This document shows, piece after piece, positions 6,954-14,609 of a stretch of DNA of 33,739 bases. Each line of letters opens with the position of its first letter. Positions within the stretch are counted from its first letter, which is position 1. The position numbers and the translations under genes were made by a program. The notes under the pieces are model-generated. The model had not been told where the DNA came from. It ran no database searches and saw only the letters and a list, made by a program, of their open reading frames with translations. Origin of the DNA: a virus; IMG/VR virus record IMGVR_UViG_3300016457_000480, positions 1-33,739 of that record. One strand, 5' to 3'.

Positions 6954-7892
6954 TTAAAATGGAACGTCTGTTTCTTCATCATGAATCACACGATAACAGG
7001 CAAATGTAAGTTGTGATCTTCCTCCATCGTAAAAATTGTCAATAAATTCTTCAAGAACATTATATGCGTATGGATTTCTACCATTAAGTAATACACTATT
7101 AGCATATCCTAAAACAGCACGTCTGATTCTTTCAGGATCTTCATTCTTTAATCCCTTTAGAATTTTACAAATTATGGACCAGTCTTTTTTCTGTAATAAG
7201 GCGCGACACAATTCAATTGTTTCACTGTGCGTTTCTGCACTTTGTTTTGCCGCTTTTAATCGTTGCTCTTCTGGCATAGCAATAATCGAATCCAATATTT
7301 GTAATGCCATACCGGGATGTCCCATACTATCCTGTGCGATTTGTTTACAAACATCCTTACCTAATTTTTCTACGCCTTCAGCTTTCTCTACTTTTTTAAG
7401 TAACCGAATAATCTCTTTATCTGTAATTGGTTGAACTTCGTGCAAAGAACATCGTCGTTTCAGTGTTATTTTTAATTTATTTGGTTCTGTGGTGCACAAA
7501 ATAAAATAAACGTGTTCTGGAGGTTCCTCTAATGCTTTGAGTAAACTCTCCTGCGCATTCGATGATAGCATATGGATCTCATCCATTAACCATACTCTTG
7601 TTTTTCCTTTCATTGGTCGATACCGCATCTTTTGCCTAATTTCACGCATGGCATCAACTCCGGTGTATTGCGCAGCATCAATTTCCGCCATATCATCGGG
7701 ATGACAATGAATTAACTCATCTGCTACAATTCTTCCAAATGTAGTTTTGCCACATCCACTTTCACCAACAAATAGAAAAACGTGCGGAATTTCATCTCTG
7801 TTGTCACGCATAGCGATCAAGGAATTGACAACATTTTCATTGCCCGACATGTTTTCAAGTTTAGTTGGTCTATATTTTGTTGCCAGACTCAT
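6954..7892 (-). CDS. DnaX-like clamp loader ATPase (gamma/tau type)
   Basis: This AAA+ ATPase would open and load the phage sliding clamp encoded at 19638-20657. Visible motifs: N-terminal MSLATKYRPTKLENMSG typical of DnaX/RFC small subunits, Walker A GESGCGKT at residues 43-50, Walker B VWLMDEIHML, sensor 1 FILCTTEPNKL, and the arginine-finger motif as KRRCSLHEV. At 312 residues it is shorter than bacterial DnaX and lacks the four-cysteine zinc module between Walker A and B. No other clamp loader subunit is seen, so it may work as a homo-oligomer or with host subunits. It has a good GAGG site. Confidence 0.88.
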   Translation of the reverse strand: MSLATKYRPTKLENMSGNENVVNSLIAMRDNRDEIPHVFLFVGESGCGKTTFGRIVADELIHCHPDDMAEIDAAQYTGVDAMREIRQKMRYRPMKGKTRVWLMDEIHMLSSNAQESLLKALEEPPEHVYFILCTTEPNKLKITLKRRCSLHEVQPITDKEIIRLLKKVEKAEGVEKLGKDVCKQIAQDSMGHPGMALQILDSIIAMPEEQRLKAAKQSAETHSETIELCRALLQKKDWSIICKILKGLKNEDPERIRRAVLGYANSVLLNGRNPYAYNVLEEFIDNFYDGGRSQLTFACYRVIHDEETDVPF

Positions 7893-7904
7893 ATTATTTC
7901 CTCT

Positions 7905-8351
7905 TTATTTTACCGGTGTGGGCGGTAGTAAGCTTATGATATCTTTGAATGCAGAATATTCTGGATTGAGTATGTCAAAGAAGTTTGCACAAAATACAAG
8001 ACCAGCAATTAAAGTTAGTATCATCAATATACTGTTTGCAGTAATCCAGATAGGTTCGTGGTTTTGATGATAAATGGAATAAGCATATCTCTTTTCTTTT
8101 TCTTGTTTCTCTCCGTTTTTGTAATAGTAAAGATTTTTGTCGTATTTGTTATCTTTTCTCCAAAATTTGATAGTTATTGACAAGAATATAATATTTACAG
8201 TGATAGCAGTTAGAAAAATGCCGAGGGATACAAAAGCATCAACAAATTGTTGTTTTATAAACCAAGGCCAAATTTGCTGAACGCCAATATTTAACTTGCG
8301 CGCGATCTTGTCTAAATAGGTTAGTATTGTCTGTAATTGTTCTTCATTCAT
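7905..8351 (-). CDS. Membrane protein with two transmembrane segments, 148 aa
   Basis: Hydrophobic segments near residues 38-62 (LGIFLTAITVNIIFLSITI) and 103-125 (SILMILTLIAGLVFCANFF) flank a charged, Lys/Tyr-rich loop (KDNKYDKNLYYYKNGEKQEKEKRY). There is no cleavable signal peptide. The start overlaps the 24-aa ORF upstream as ATGA. Function unknown; a two-span membrane protein in an early phage region could act in host takeover or exclusion, but nothing in the sequence decides this. Confidence 0.6.
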   Translation of the reverse strand: MNEEQLQTILTYLDKIARKLNIGVQQIWPWFIKQQFVDAFVSLGIFLTAITVNIIFLSITIKFWRKDNKYDKNLYYYKNGEKQEKEKRYAYSIYHQNHEPIWITANSILMILTLIAGLVFCANFFDILNPEYSAFKDIISLLPPTPVK

Positions 8352-8422
8352 TGTGAGTCTCCTTGTGCTAACATAACGGTTGCTGATACTTGCACATCAA
8401 TACTTTTTGTTTTATCTATCAT
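8348..8422 (-). CDS. Very small ORF, 24 aa
   Basis: A 24-codon frame (begins MIDKTKSIDV) with an AAAGGAAAT site in front of its ATG and an ATGA overlap with the downstream membrane-protein gene. It fills the only gap in this operon and its own 3' end contains the AAGGAG site for the next gene. It could be a real peptide or simply a leader that couples translation. Confidence 0.35.
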   Translation of the reverse strand: MIDKTKSIDVQVSATVMLAQGDSQ

Positions 8423-8435
8423 ATTATTTCCTTTT

Positions 8436-8648
8436 TCATAATGTTTTCGATAATTCTATTGCCTGTTTTTCAGTAAATCCCTGTTTTTTAAGTGCTAAAT
8501 ATTTTACTCGTGTAAGTTTCGCTGCTATTTTAAGATATTCCGTATAGAAAGAAAAACTATTATTTAACTTTTTTAATTCATCTCTCATTTTGTTTGGTTC
8601 TGGAATACCTGGGAGTAAACTAACTTTACCTTTTGTTTTATTTGTCAT
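8436..8648 (-). CDS. Hypothetical protein, 70 aa
   Basis: The ATG at 8648 is chosen because it follows a perfect AAAGGAGGTAAT site; a longer frame would read into the upstream gene. The product is basic and helical, ending in VKYLALKKQGFTEKQAIELSKTL, a short helix-turn-helix-like pair seen at the end of several phage small proteins. No known function. Confidence 0.6.
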   Translation of the reverse strand: MTNKTKGKVSLLPGIPEPNKMRDELKKLNNSFSFYTEYLKIAAKLTRVKYLALKKQGFTEKQAIELSKTL

Positions 8649-8649
8649 A

Positions 8650-8871
8650 TTACCTCCTTTCCAATGCAAGTTCGACTTTAACATTACCCATTCTATATTC
8701 CTTTATTGGGCGGTCAAAAGGAGTAGTTTCAACCAGGGAAATGTATATACTATTTGGCGAATACCCTGTTTGCGCTTTAAAGTCATTTATCAAAGAAGTG
8801 AGGGAATCAATAATTTTTATTTCCAATCTCTCTTTTTCTTTGAGTAATTCGTGTACCGTTATATCTTTCAT
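8650..8871 (-). CDS. Conserved small phage protein, 73 aa
   Basis: The frame is open upstream, but the ATG at 8871 is best: it follows GGAATGGAAA and avoids a long overlap with the upstream gene. The N-terminal helix (HELLKEKERLEIKIIDSLTSLINDF) followed by a beta hairpin (GYSPNSIYISLVE) is a layout typical of small phage proteins in DNA-metabolism regions. Function unknown. Its stop lies within the ribosome binding site of the next gene. Confidence 0.58.
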   Translation of the reverse strand: MKDITVHELLKEKERLEIKIIDSLTSLINDFKAQTGYSPNSIYISLVETTPFDRPIKEYRMGNVKVELALERR

Positions 8872-8884
8872 TTTCCATTCCGCT

Positions 8885-9451
8885 TTATTCAACTTCATAT
8901 CTTTGTATAACTTCGACTGGTTTTGGAATAACAACTTCCCCTTTGATGATAAACATATCTTGGGTATCCCAATCCCGTAAATATAATTCGTTTGCATGAT
9001 TCAAAAAAGTAGGTTCCCCGTGATATTCAGAAAGCATTTTTTTTAAATCTTCCACTGTTTTATATATCTCTACTGAACCCCCATCAGACCCTTGTATTAC
9101 AAAGTACATTTCATTTTCTCCTTTTCGCTTTGTCATGTTGAATAGAACTGCAGTAAGTTCAGTTAATGGTGCAAATGGAGCGGCGTTCCCAACAAATTCC
9201 ACGCCGCTTATTAAATTATCTTTTGTTCGTTTCCATTTAGTTATAAAAACATCACCAAATACTTCATTTAAACTAATGGCACAGCCATGCAGTGGCCCAC
9301 GATAAACCGCTTTCCCAGTTTTTAATGTTGATTTTGTTATAATTTGGGGATGTTCAAATTCAACGGCACCCGCCCATTCGAATAAAGAACTATTCTTTTG
9401 TATTCTCGCCCAACCTGATTGACATTTAATATCATCTATTTTTATTTTCAT
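8885..9451 (-). CDS. Hypothetical protein, 188 aa
   Basis: First gene downstream of the promoter at 9484-9515, with an AAGGAG site. The first half is mostly beta-strand with several Trp and Phe residues (GWARIQKNSSLFEWAGAVEF), the second half reads like a separate small domain (MYFVIQGSDGGSVEIYKTVEDLKKMLSEYHGEP). No family recognised and no catalytic motif evident. Confidence 0.62.
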   Translation of the reverse strand: MKIKIDDIKCQSGWARIQKNSSLFEWAGAVEFEHPQIITKSTLKTGKAVYRGPLHGCAISLNEVFGDVFITKWKRTKDNLISGVEFVGNAAPFAPLTELTAVLFNMTKRKGENEMYFVIQGSDGGSVEIYKTVEDLKKMLSEYHGEPTFLNHANELYLRDWDTQDMFIIKGEVVIPKPVEVIQRYEVE

Positions 9452-9483
9452 TTTATTTCTCCTTATTTCCTTTATTTATCTAT

Positions 9484-9515
9484 ATTATACAAAATTGCAC
9501 CTAAAAATTTAAAGG
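9484..9515 (-). promoter_or_regulatory. Phage-type promoter
   Basis: CTTTAAATTTTTAGG, 18-bp gap after TTTAAA, then TATAATATAG. It sits immediately after the stop of the DNA polymerase gene and serves the 188-aa gene and those below it. Confidence 0.78.
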
Positions 9516-9516
9516 C

Positions 9517-10902
9517 TCACTTAATTTCATAGTCTTCCATTTCATGCCAAGGTCGATCTACTGCGCAAAGTTCCGCATCTATTTTAAGTGGAACAATAAT
9601 CCACTTCCAAGCTTCAGGAAGTTCTTTACAAGCAATATGTTGGGTGAGTTTAAAGAATTCTTTTTTTTCCTCTGGTTGAATATCTGCTACGACTTCATCA
9701 TGAATCTGACCAATTGGCACGGTATCCCATTGTTCTGTTCGGTCTGTTAATTCAATAAAAGTCCATAGTAAACAGTGGAATGCAGTACCTTGAATTGGAT
9801 AATTAATAACTTGTTTTTTATTCATTATTCCACTACAACGAAATCCCGTTAGTAACTTTACATATCCCCTTTTTTCGTAATATTTCCATTGTTTCTTTTT
9901 CCATTTAGTATATGTTCTATATCGCACATTCCAAAAATCATCTTCTACATTTTTTACATGCTTAATAAATTTGTCTGAATTTTTAATATTTCCATGTTTA
10001 TCTAATCGAATAAGCCCTTTATCTTGTAAGTGAATCAACGCAGGAGTGCCATCTTTTAATGTGCCAAGTTTCGCCCATTGCAATAAATTTGGCACACAAT
10101 TACCATAATAATCACCATAGAATTCTGGAAAGATAAATCCATTTTTTCCGCCCTGTCGTAAATTAGCTTCTCCTGGATTATGTTTATCAAGACTATCCAA
10201 CATATAAATTTCTACAGCCATATCAAGATGCATATCGCCATGAACAGTATCATAAATTAGACGTTCATCTTGCGTATAACATCCGGCAATTCGTACTTCC
10301 ATAGATGAGAAATCAGCTGAACCTAATTGATGCCCTAATCTTGGATATATTGCGGAACGTACTATCTTCTTTATTTCTTTGTCCCGTTTGGGTTGATTAT
10401 GAAAATTCGGAGAATTTGAGCTGGAGCGAAAAGTTCTTACCAAATGTAATGGAAAAAATGGGTGTAACGTACCATTTACTTGTTCTCGTAAAAGCCCTTT
10501 TAAATAAGTATCTCTTGCTTTCATGTACTTCCGAACTTTTAAGAGATGCTTAATTTCTGGGAAATCGTTTGCTAAAACACTTAATACTTCATTATCTACA
10601 GAATTATTTCCCTTGCTGGTTAACTTTGATGATTTTAATTTCATCGTTTTAAAGAGTATCTTTCTGATTTGAAGATCTGAATTTATATTGCGTTTCACGC
10701 CGTATATTTTATTCCATAACTTTCCTGTTTTTGTTTTCCAAAAACGATTATGATGTTTATCAATTATACCAGTCAGTTCTTCAATCTTTTGTTTACAATA
10801 ATTGATATTTATCCGCATACCATTTTGACTGGCTTTCTGTAAAGCTAATTCACCTCTATGCATTAACATGTATGCATCTTTAGTTGTTGTTGTTATTTGC
10901 AT
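9517..10902 (-). CDS. Family A DNA polymerase, polymerase domain only
   Basis: Synthesises phage DNA. The 461-residue product contains the palm/fingers motifs of PolA: TFRSSSNSPNFHNQPKR near 157-173, motif A SADFSSMEVRI at 195-205, motif B region R249...K253-NGFIFPEFYG, and motif C QIHDEVVAD at 399-407. An insertion of about 80 residues rich in Lys and Trp (DKGLIRLDKHGNIKNSDKFI onward) lies between motifs B and C. There is no exonuclease domain: the 3'-5' exonuclease is encoded at 14596-15864 and the 5'-3' exonuclease at 1130-1981. It overlaps the upstream 86-aa gene by 10 bases. Confidence 0.92.
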   Translation of the reverse strand: MQITTTTKDAYMLMHRGELALQKASQNGMRININYCKQKIEELTGIIDKHHNRFWKTKTGKLWNKIYGVKRNINSDLQIRKILFKTMKLKSSKLTSKGNNSVDNEVLSVLANDFPEIKHLLKVRKYMKARDTYLKGLLREQVNGTLHPFFPLHLVRTFRSSSNSPNFHNQPKRDKEIKKIVRSAIYPRLGHQLGSADFSSMEVRIAGCYTQDERLIYDTVHGDMHLDMAVEIYMLDSLDKHNPGEANLRQGGKNGFIFPEFYGDYYGNCVPNLLQWAKLGTLKDGTPALIHLQDKGLIRLDKHGNIKNSDKFIKHVKNVEDDFWNVRYRTYTKWKKKQWKYYEKRGYVKLLTGFRCSGIMNKKQVINYPIQGTAFHCLLWTFIELTDRTEQWDTVPIGQIHDEVVADIQPEEKKEFFKLTQHIACKELPEAWKWIIVPLKIDAELCAVDRPWHEMEDYEIK

Positions 10903-11153
10903 ATTTTAATCCAACGATCTTTCTTCCATCTCCAAAGTTCAGTATCAGTCCCATCTTCATTAAATCTAATTATTCTGTCTCGGGAATTTCTTCCTACTAC
11001 TTCTAACATGTCTGTTTCGTTTGGAGAGGGGCCTCGCCACATTCCATATTCAACACCATCCTTATTTTTATGTTTAACTCCTATAGCATAACATACTTCT
11101 CGTTGAGGCGGCTTTGTGTCCTCGCGAATTTCGCTTGGCTGGTATTCTTCCAT
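10893..11153 (-). CDS. Hypothetical protein, 86 aa
   Basis: A small charged protein with Trp-rich C-terminal half (GTDTELWRWKKDRWIKICK), preceded by a GAGGT site that lies in the end of the upstream gene. Its stop overlaps the start of the polymerase gene, so the two are probably translationally coupled. Unknown function. Confidence 0.58.
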   Translation of the reverse strand: MEEYQPSEIREDTKPPQREVCYAIGVKHKNKDGVEYGMWRGPSPNETDMLEVVGRNSRDRIIRFNEDGTDTELWRWKKDRWIKICK

Positions 11154-11155
11154 AT

Positions 11156-11404
11156 TTATTTTACCTCACAAATAACTTGTTCCCGAATCGTTTGCCAATC
11201 AAAGTCAATTAAGTCACACCAATATTCAAAAGAGTCACTAAGAATCCATTTATATGCATGTTTCCAGTTAAGCAAATAAGAAGGAGAATTTCGTTTTTGT
11301 TTAATGTCTTCTAATGCTTGTGTAATCATAATAATAATCATTTTTCTACATCCAATTGCCTCATTATGTATTTTGGATTCTAAGCTTGTATGTTTCTTTT
11401 TCAT
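11156..11404 (-). CDS. Hypothetical protein, 82 aa
   Basis: Small helical protein (KMIIIMITQALEDIKQKRNSPSYLL, then several Trp residues). The start follows AAGGG, 20 bases below a large hairpin that contains an ACCTCCTTA bulge capable of pairing with such a site. No known family. Confidence 0.55.
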   Translation of the reverse strand: MKKKHTSLESKIHNEAIGCRKMIIIMITQALEDIKQKRNSPSYLLNWKHAYKWILSDSFEYWCDLIDFDWQTIREQVICEVK

Positions 11405-11422
11405 TTTAAATACCCTTATAAA

Positions 11423-11480
11423 ACTCCGCTCCTAATGTAAGGAGGTGGTGTAGGAGAGATACACCCATTAAGAGCGGAGT
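11423..11480 (-). ncRNA. Large structured hairpin with an anti-Shine-Dalgarno bulge
   Basis: Outer arms 11423-11437 and 11466-11480 pair over 15 bp; the one mismatch on the plus strand (C-A) becomes a G-U pair in minus-strand RNA, which points to a minus-strand transcript. An inner 6-bp stem (GGTGTA/TACACC) caps it. The only unpaired internal bases are a 9-base bulge at 11438-11446 that reads ACCTCCTTA in the transcript, identical to the 3' end of bacterial 16S rRNA. It begins six bases after the thyX stop. Only a short TTTT follows, so it may be a weak terminator or a regulatory structure. Confidence 0.6.
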
Positions 11481-11486
11481 GCGAGT

Positions 11487-13085
11487 TTATTTACTCAATG
11501 GGGTAAGATCCTCAAACATATTTGGGATAATATCCATTAATGTGTCCCATATAGTAAACGCAATGGGTCTAATTTGAGGATGGGCTTCCTTTGATCCACG
11601 CAATTTAATAAAATGTCTCCACTCTCTTAAATTCGCCGTCATTACAATTTCTGTTTTAAGACAATTTGGTAGAACTGATCTAGCAATTTGTGGAGAACAA
11701 CCTTTGTCTAAAAGGCTAAAGTAGGCATCTTCTGCATTTACACAAGCAATTCTCCATTCAACCGTTTGTTCATACGTCAAATTTGGAGGTTGAATAAAAG
11801 TACATTCGTTCCCGAACTTGTCTTTGCTATAATTACACCATCGTGTGCTATTATGCACAATAAATCCGTTTGCAACATAGTTATGATGTGGTGCCTTCAT
11901 TTCTAAATCATAAACAGGTTCCTTTCCAACTGCTGTTATTTTCGTGATTGTGTCAGGATGTGCCTTTTTCCCGATATACCATCCTCTATGTATCTTTTTA
12001 TGACAATTTATACAGAGTTTGAGCAAATTTTCTTTTTGGTTATTTTTATCATTTCCGTCTATATGACGCACTTCCAGCTTCTCAATACAACCACATAGTT
12101 CACAATGGGCCACTTCTTCTTTTTTGCGTAAGGCAATTCTGCGGGAAACCCCACCTTTCCAGTTACTGTTTTTATCTCCGTATAAATTATTATGGTGATT
12201 TCTTCGCAAAGAATCTGCTTGTGATCTGACAGAAGGATTCTCCTCTTCTTTTATTCCTTTATTCCATACTACTCTACCATTATTGTATTGTTCCAAAATA
12301 GTTTGCCTCATCTTTTCTATAGAGAAGGCAGTATGGTTTTTCGTGTATTTCTCTTTGTTTTTATCATTCATACGTTTTACGAATATTCCTAATGCTTTTA
12401 GTCTTCTTAAAACTGAAGAATAAGGGGCACTAAATGTACTCGCAATTTCTTGCGGGCTTTGTTTCTGCTGTAGATATAAATGTTTTAATTCATCATCAGG
12501 TATTTTTAATAGACAAGGACGTCCATTCACCATAATAGAATCACCAATACTTAGTTTGTTTAATGAAATAAAAGACCCGTTTGGTAATTGAAATTCATGG
12601 TTTGCGGTTGCTTTAATCCTATACCCAAGTGACGCGTGCACTTCATAAACAGGGGCAATTCCTTTGTAAAAGACAGATTGAATTTTGTTCCTTATAATAT
12701 TTCCCCTTTCATCACAGCTTCTCAAGCTAATTGTTTTATTATGCGTTTTTCCTTGGGGAGAAAAAGATCTATCAAACAATTGTTTGATAGTTTTATCTTT
12801 TCGCACTAATGTGTCTCCCGAAACACATTCCTGGGCGAAAGATGCAATCCTATGTCTTACAATTTCGTGAGTTATCCCACGGTCTGTTATTATTCGGAAA
12901 GAAGCACACGCATGCTCTAACATTGCATGATGCCCTGCTTTTCTCAATGCTTTAACAAACTTTCCTGCTGAGTCTTCCGTTATTTTGTCTTCAGATTTGT
13001 AACAAACTCTACCTGCCTTTTCTATTTGAATTTCGGGATCAATAGTACACCATAATAATTCTACACTTGGTTTTACGATTTTCAT
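11487..13085 (-). CDS. thyX: Flavin-dependent thymidylate synthase ThyX, interrupted by an intein
   Basis: ThyX makes dTMP from dUMP using FAD, NADPH and methylene-tetrahydrofolate. The N-extein (residues 1-86) holds the conserved HEIVRHRIASFAQE; the intein follows; the C-extein resumes STRWCNYSK and runs through NCLKTEIVMTANLREWRHFIKLR near the end, the other ThyX signature. Without the 326-residue intein the protein is about 206 residues, normal for ThyX. The intein splits the ThyX motif RHRxxSxxxxSxRW exactly before its second serine, so activity depends on splicing. AAAAGGAG precedes the start. Confidence 0.93.
   Translation of the reverse strand: MKIVKPSVELLWCTIDPEIQIEKAGRVCYKSEDKITEDSAGKFVKALRKAGHHAMLEHACASFRIITDRGITHEIVRHRIASFAQECVSGDTLVRKDKTIKQLFDRSFSPQGKTHNKTISLRSCDERGNIIRNKIQSVFYKGIAPVYEVHASLGYRIKATANHEFQLPNGSFISLNKLSIGDSIMVNGRPCLLKIPDDELKHLYLQQKQSPQEIASTFSAPYSSVLRRLKALGIFVKRMNDKNKEKYTKNHTAFSIEKMRQTILEQYNNGRVVWNKGIKEEENPSVRSQADSLRRNHHNNLYGDKNSNWKGGVSRRIALRKKEEVAHCELCGCIEKLEVRHIDGNDKNNQKENLLKLCINCHKKIHRGWYIGKKAHPDTITKITAVGKEPVYDLEMKAPHHNYVANGFIVHNSTRWCNYSKDKFGNECTFIQPPNLTYEQTVEWRIACVNAEDAYFSLLDKGCSPQIARSVLPNCLKTEIVMTANLREWRHFIKLRGSKEAHPQIRPIAFTIWDTLMDIIPNMFEDLTPLSK
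11850..12827 (-). other. Intein in ThyX with HNH homing endonuclease and helix-turn-helix
   Basis: The intein begins with Cys87 (CVSGDTLVRKD, splicing block A), ends GFIVHN, and the +1 residue is Ser. Block B-like YRIKATANHEFQL is present. Between the splicing blocks is a helix-turn-helix (QSPQEIASTFSAPYSSVLRRL) and an HNH nuclease with CELCGC, RHIDGNDKNN and CINCHKKIH (zinc pairs plus His-Asn-His). Length 326 residues, a full-size intein. All splice residues look intact. Confidence 0.92.
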
Positions 13086-13120
13086 GTAAATCTCCTTTTC
13101 ACTTTCCTTTATTGGTTTCC

Positions 13121-13333
13121 TTAAATTCTATGAGATCTATTCCGGCCTCTGCCGTCAGAGTCCATCGGCTGGTTAACCAATTTAAAATAATCTGCATAAG
13201 TTAATGGTTTCGGGCACGGCTCACAAGGAATTCTGCCTACCTGAACATCCATTATCGTTTTGCTTCTTGTTTTATATCCAAGCGAACAGTAATCGAAATT
13301 TAATGCTCGGCATCCATTACATGTCTTTTTCAT
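13121..13333 (-). CDS. Cysteine-rich small protein, 70 aa
   Basis: Begins MKKTCNGCRALNFDYCSLGYK, followed later by PCEPCPKP; the cysteine spacing suggests a small zinc-binding fold. The ATG at 13333 is preferred; a frame four codons longer overlaps the upstream gene further. Unknown function; a common type in phage genomes. Confidence 0.55.
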   Translation of the reverse strand: MKKTCNGCRALNFDYCSLGYKTRSKTIMDVQVGRIPCEPCPKPLTYADYFKLVNQPMDSDGRGRNRSHRI

Positions 13334-13541
13334 TTGTCTCACCATGTATTATTACATACTCATCCGGCAGATGAGCATACATTCGTTCATCTTCGAAACT
13401 GCTGTGTTCAGACTTGACAATATGTTCAACGGTTTCCACCCAGTCGCATGCCATCCACATAGGTTGGTCAAATAGGGCCATGCCTGCCTCCAGGTTCTGC
13501 GGGAGGGTTTTTAGTTTCTTTATCAACTCTTTAACTGTCAT
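13317..13541 (-). CDS. Conserved small phage protein, 74 aa
   Basis: Starts MTVKELIKKLKTLPQNLEAGMALFD, a beginning shared by many small phage proteins (MTVKELIxxLKxxPQ). A GAGGGATT site precedes the ATG. It overlaps the next gene by 17 bases. Function unknown. Confidence 0.62.
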   Translation of the reverse strand: MTVKELIKKLKTLPQNLEAGMALFDQPMWMACDWVETVEHIVKSEHSSFEDERMYAHLPDEYVIIHGETNEKDM

Positions 13542-13565
13542 TCTGTCGTTTAATCCCTCAGAGCA

Positions 13566-13826
13566 TTATAACCTTAGTGCAAAATTTTCTATTGTATACT
13601 CATTCCCGATATGCACTATTTTGTCCTCTAATATATTGTATAAACGATCTAAATCATTAGTGGTAAATGGGGCGGTTTTAGGATTAGCTCTTATACTAAC
13701 AAGTTTTGTAGCAGCCCAAATGAGATCATCCTTAATTTTGGCTTCTTTTTTAACTCCTTTAAGTTTCATAACCATTGCTATTTCTTGTTGTCTTGGTAAA
13801 TCATTTTCAATACAATAATCACACAT
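13566..13826 (-). CDS. Hypothetical protein, 86 aa
   Basis: Begins MCDYCIENDLPRQQEIAMVMKLKG and is helical. A GGGAAATGA sequence supports the start. The N-terminal CDYC pair may bind metal only if another ligand pair exists, which I do not see. No recognised family. Confidence 0.55.
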   Translation of the reverse strand: MCDYCIENDLPRQQEIAMVMKLKGVKKEAKIKDDLIWAATKLVSIRANPKTAPFTTNDLDRLYNILEDKIVHIGNEYTIENFALRL

Positions 13827-13857
13827 TTCATTTCCCTATAAACCTTTGAGCTTTTGG

Positions 13858-14040
13858 TCACCAAGCAGAACAGCTTTTTTCAGGACGTTGATATTCTAAC
13901 TCCTCAAGTGTCTCTCCGTCAGTAAATCTTACTATTGTCATGGGAAGCCGACCTTTTTCAGTTCTAGTATAGATTTCTTCTACATTATGCTTTTTGCATA
14001 CTGTAGCTAATTCACGTAGAAATAGAAAATAAGATGTCAT
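13858..14040 (-). CDS. Hypothetical protein, 60 aa
   Basis: The ATG at 14040 (MTSYFLFLREL) is chosen over an upstream one because a GAGGA site lies eight bases before it, inside the end of the upstream gene. The product is a small alpha/beta protein with TRTEKGRLPMTIVRFTDGE in the middle and CSAW at the end. Unknown function. Confidence 0.52.
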   Translation of the reverse strand: MTSYFLFLRELATVCKKHNVEEIYTRTEKGRLPMTIVRFTDGETLEELEYQRPEKSCSAW

Positions 14041-14045
14041 TATGA

Positions 14046-14381
14046 TTATCCTCGCAGATTGATCTTCTCCAGCACAATTTTCATTAATTCTTTGATAGTT
14101 TTTGTCCAAACAGGACTGAATTGTTGCTCAAGATTGATTCCAGAGTGCACTTCAATCTCTCCTGTTTTTAAGTATATCTCTGATGTTTGGTGCCCGGCAA
14201 TCATGAATGTTTCGCCATACGGATTACTTATTCGTCTAGCATTCGATTGCGTCGTAATCTCTTGTATAAATGGATTATGTATAATGTACGCTTCTTGAGT
14301 ACCGTCTGTATTGGAAGCGAGCAAAATTAATTGCTCACCTCCATCACCAAAGATTTTAAATGTAGAACAATTATACAACAT
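14046..14381 (-). CDS. Hypothetical protein, 111 aa
   Basis: I take the ATG at 14381, which overlaps the stop of the 59-aa gene by 11 bases and has a GGGAAAAGA site; the frame extends 17 codons further upstream. The product seems beta-rich in the middle (EQLILLASNTDGTQEAYIIHNPF) with a helical end (KTIKELMKIVLEKINLRG). No family recognised. Confidence 0.5.
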   Translation of the reverse strand: MLYNCSTFKIFGDGGEQLILLASNTDGTQEAYIIHNPFIQEITTQSNARRISNPYGETFMIAGHQTSEIYLKTGEIEVHSGINLEQQFSPVWTKTIKELMKIVLEKINLRG

Positions 14382-14550
14382 CGGACGTATCTTTTCCCAG
14401 TAACGTAGAGAATCGTTTCTTGAGTTCACCAAGAACTTTTTCTGCCATAGTTATTTCACGTAAACGTTCTTTGATAAGTCCAATTGCTTCTTCTCTGTCC
14501 TCGGATTCAATTTCTGCCTTTGCATCTTCAATCAATTCATTTAGTTTCAT
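14371..14550 (-). CDS. Small conserved phage protein, 59 aa
   Basis: A short acidic-basic helical protein beginning MKLNELIEDAKAEIESEDRE, with AAGGAG before the ATG. It is the first gene below the promoter at 14579-14609. The pattern (two amphipathic helices, AEKVLGELKKRF) is familiar from short phage proteins of unknown role and looks like a coiled-coil. Confidence 0.68.
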   Translation of the reverse strand: MKLNELIEDAKAEIESEDREEAIGLIKERLREITMAEKVLGELKKRFSTLLGKDTSDVV

Positions 14551-14578
14551 TTATTTTTCTCCTTTTTCTATTTATTAT

Positions 14579-14609
14579 ATTATACAAAATTCCACTTAAA
14601 AATTTAAAG
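14579..14609 (-). promoter_or_regulatory. Phage-type promoter
   Basis: CTTTAAATTTTTAAG and TATAATATAA with the common 18-bp spacing. It overlaps the last codons of the glycosylase-exonuclease gene and opens the unit that contains the small genes, thyX and polymerase. Confidence 0.76.
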
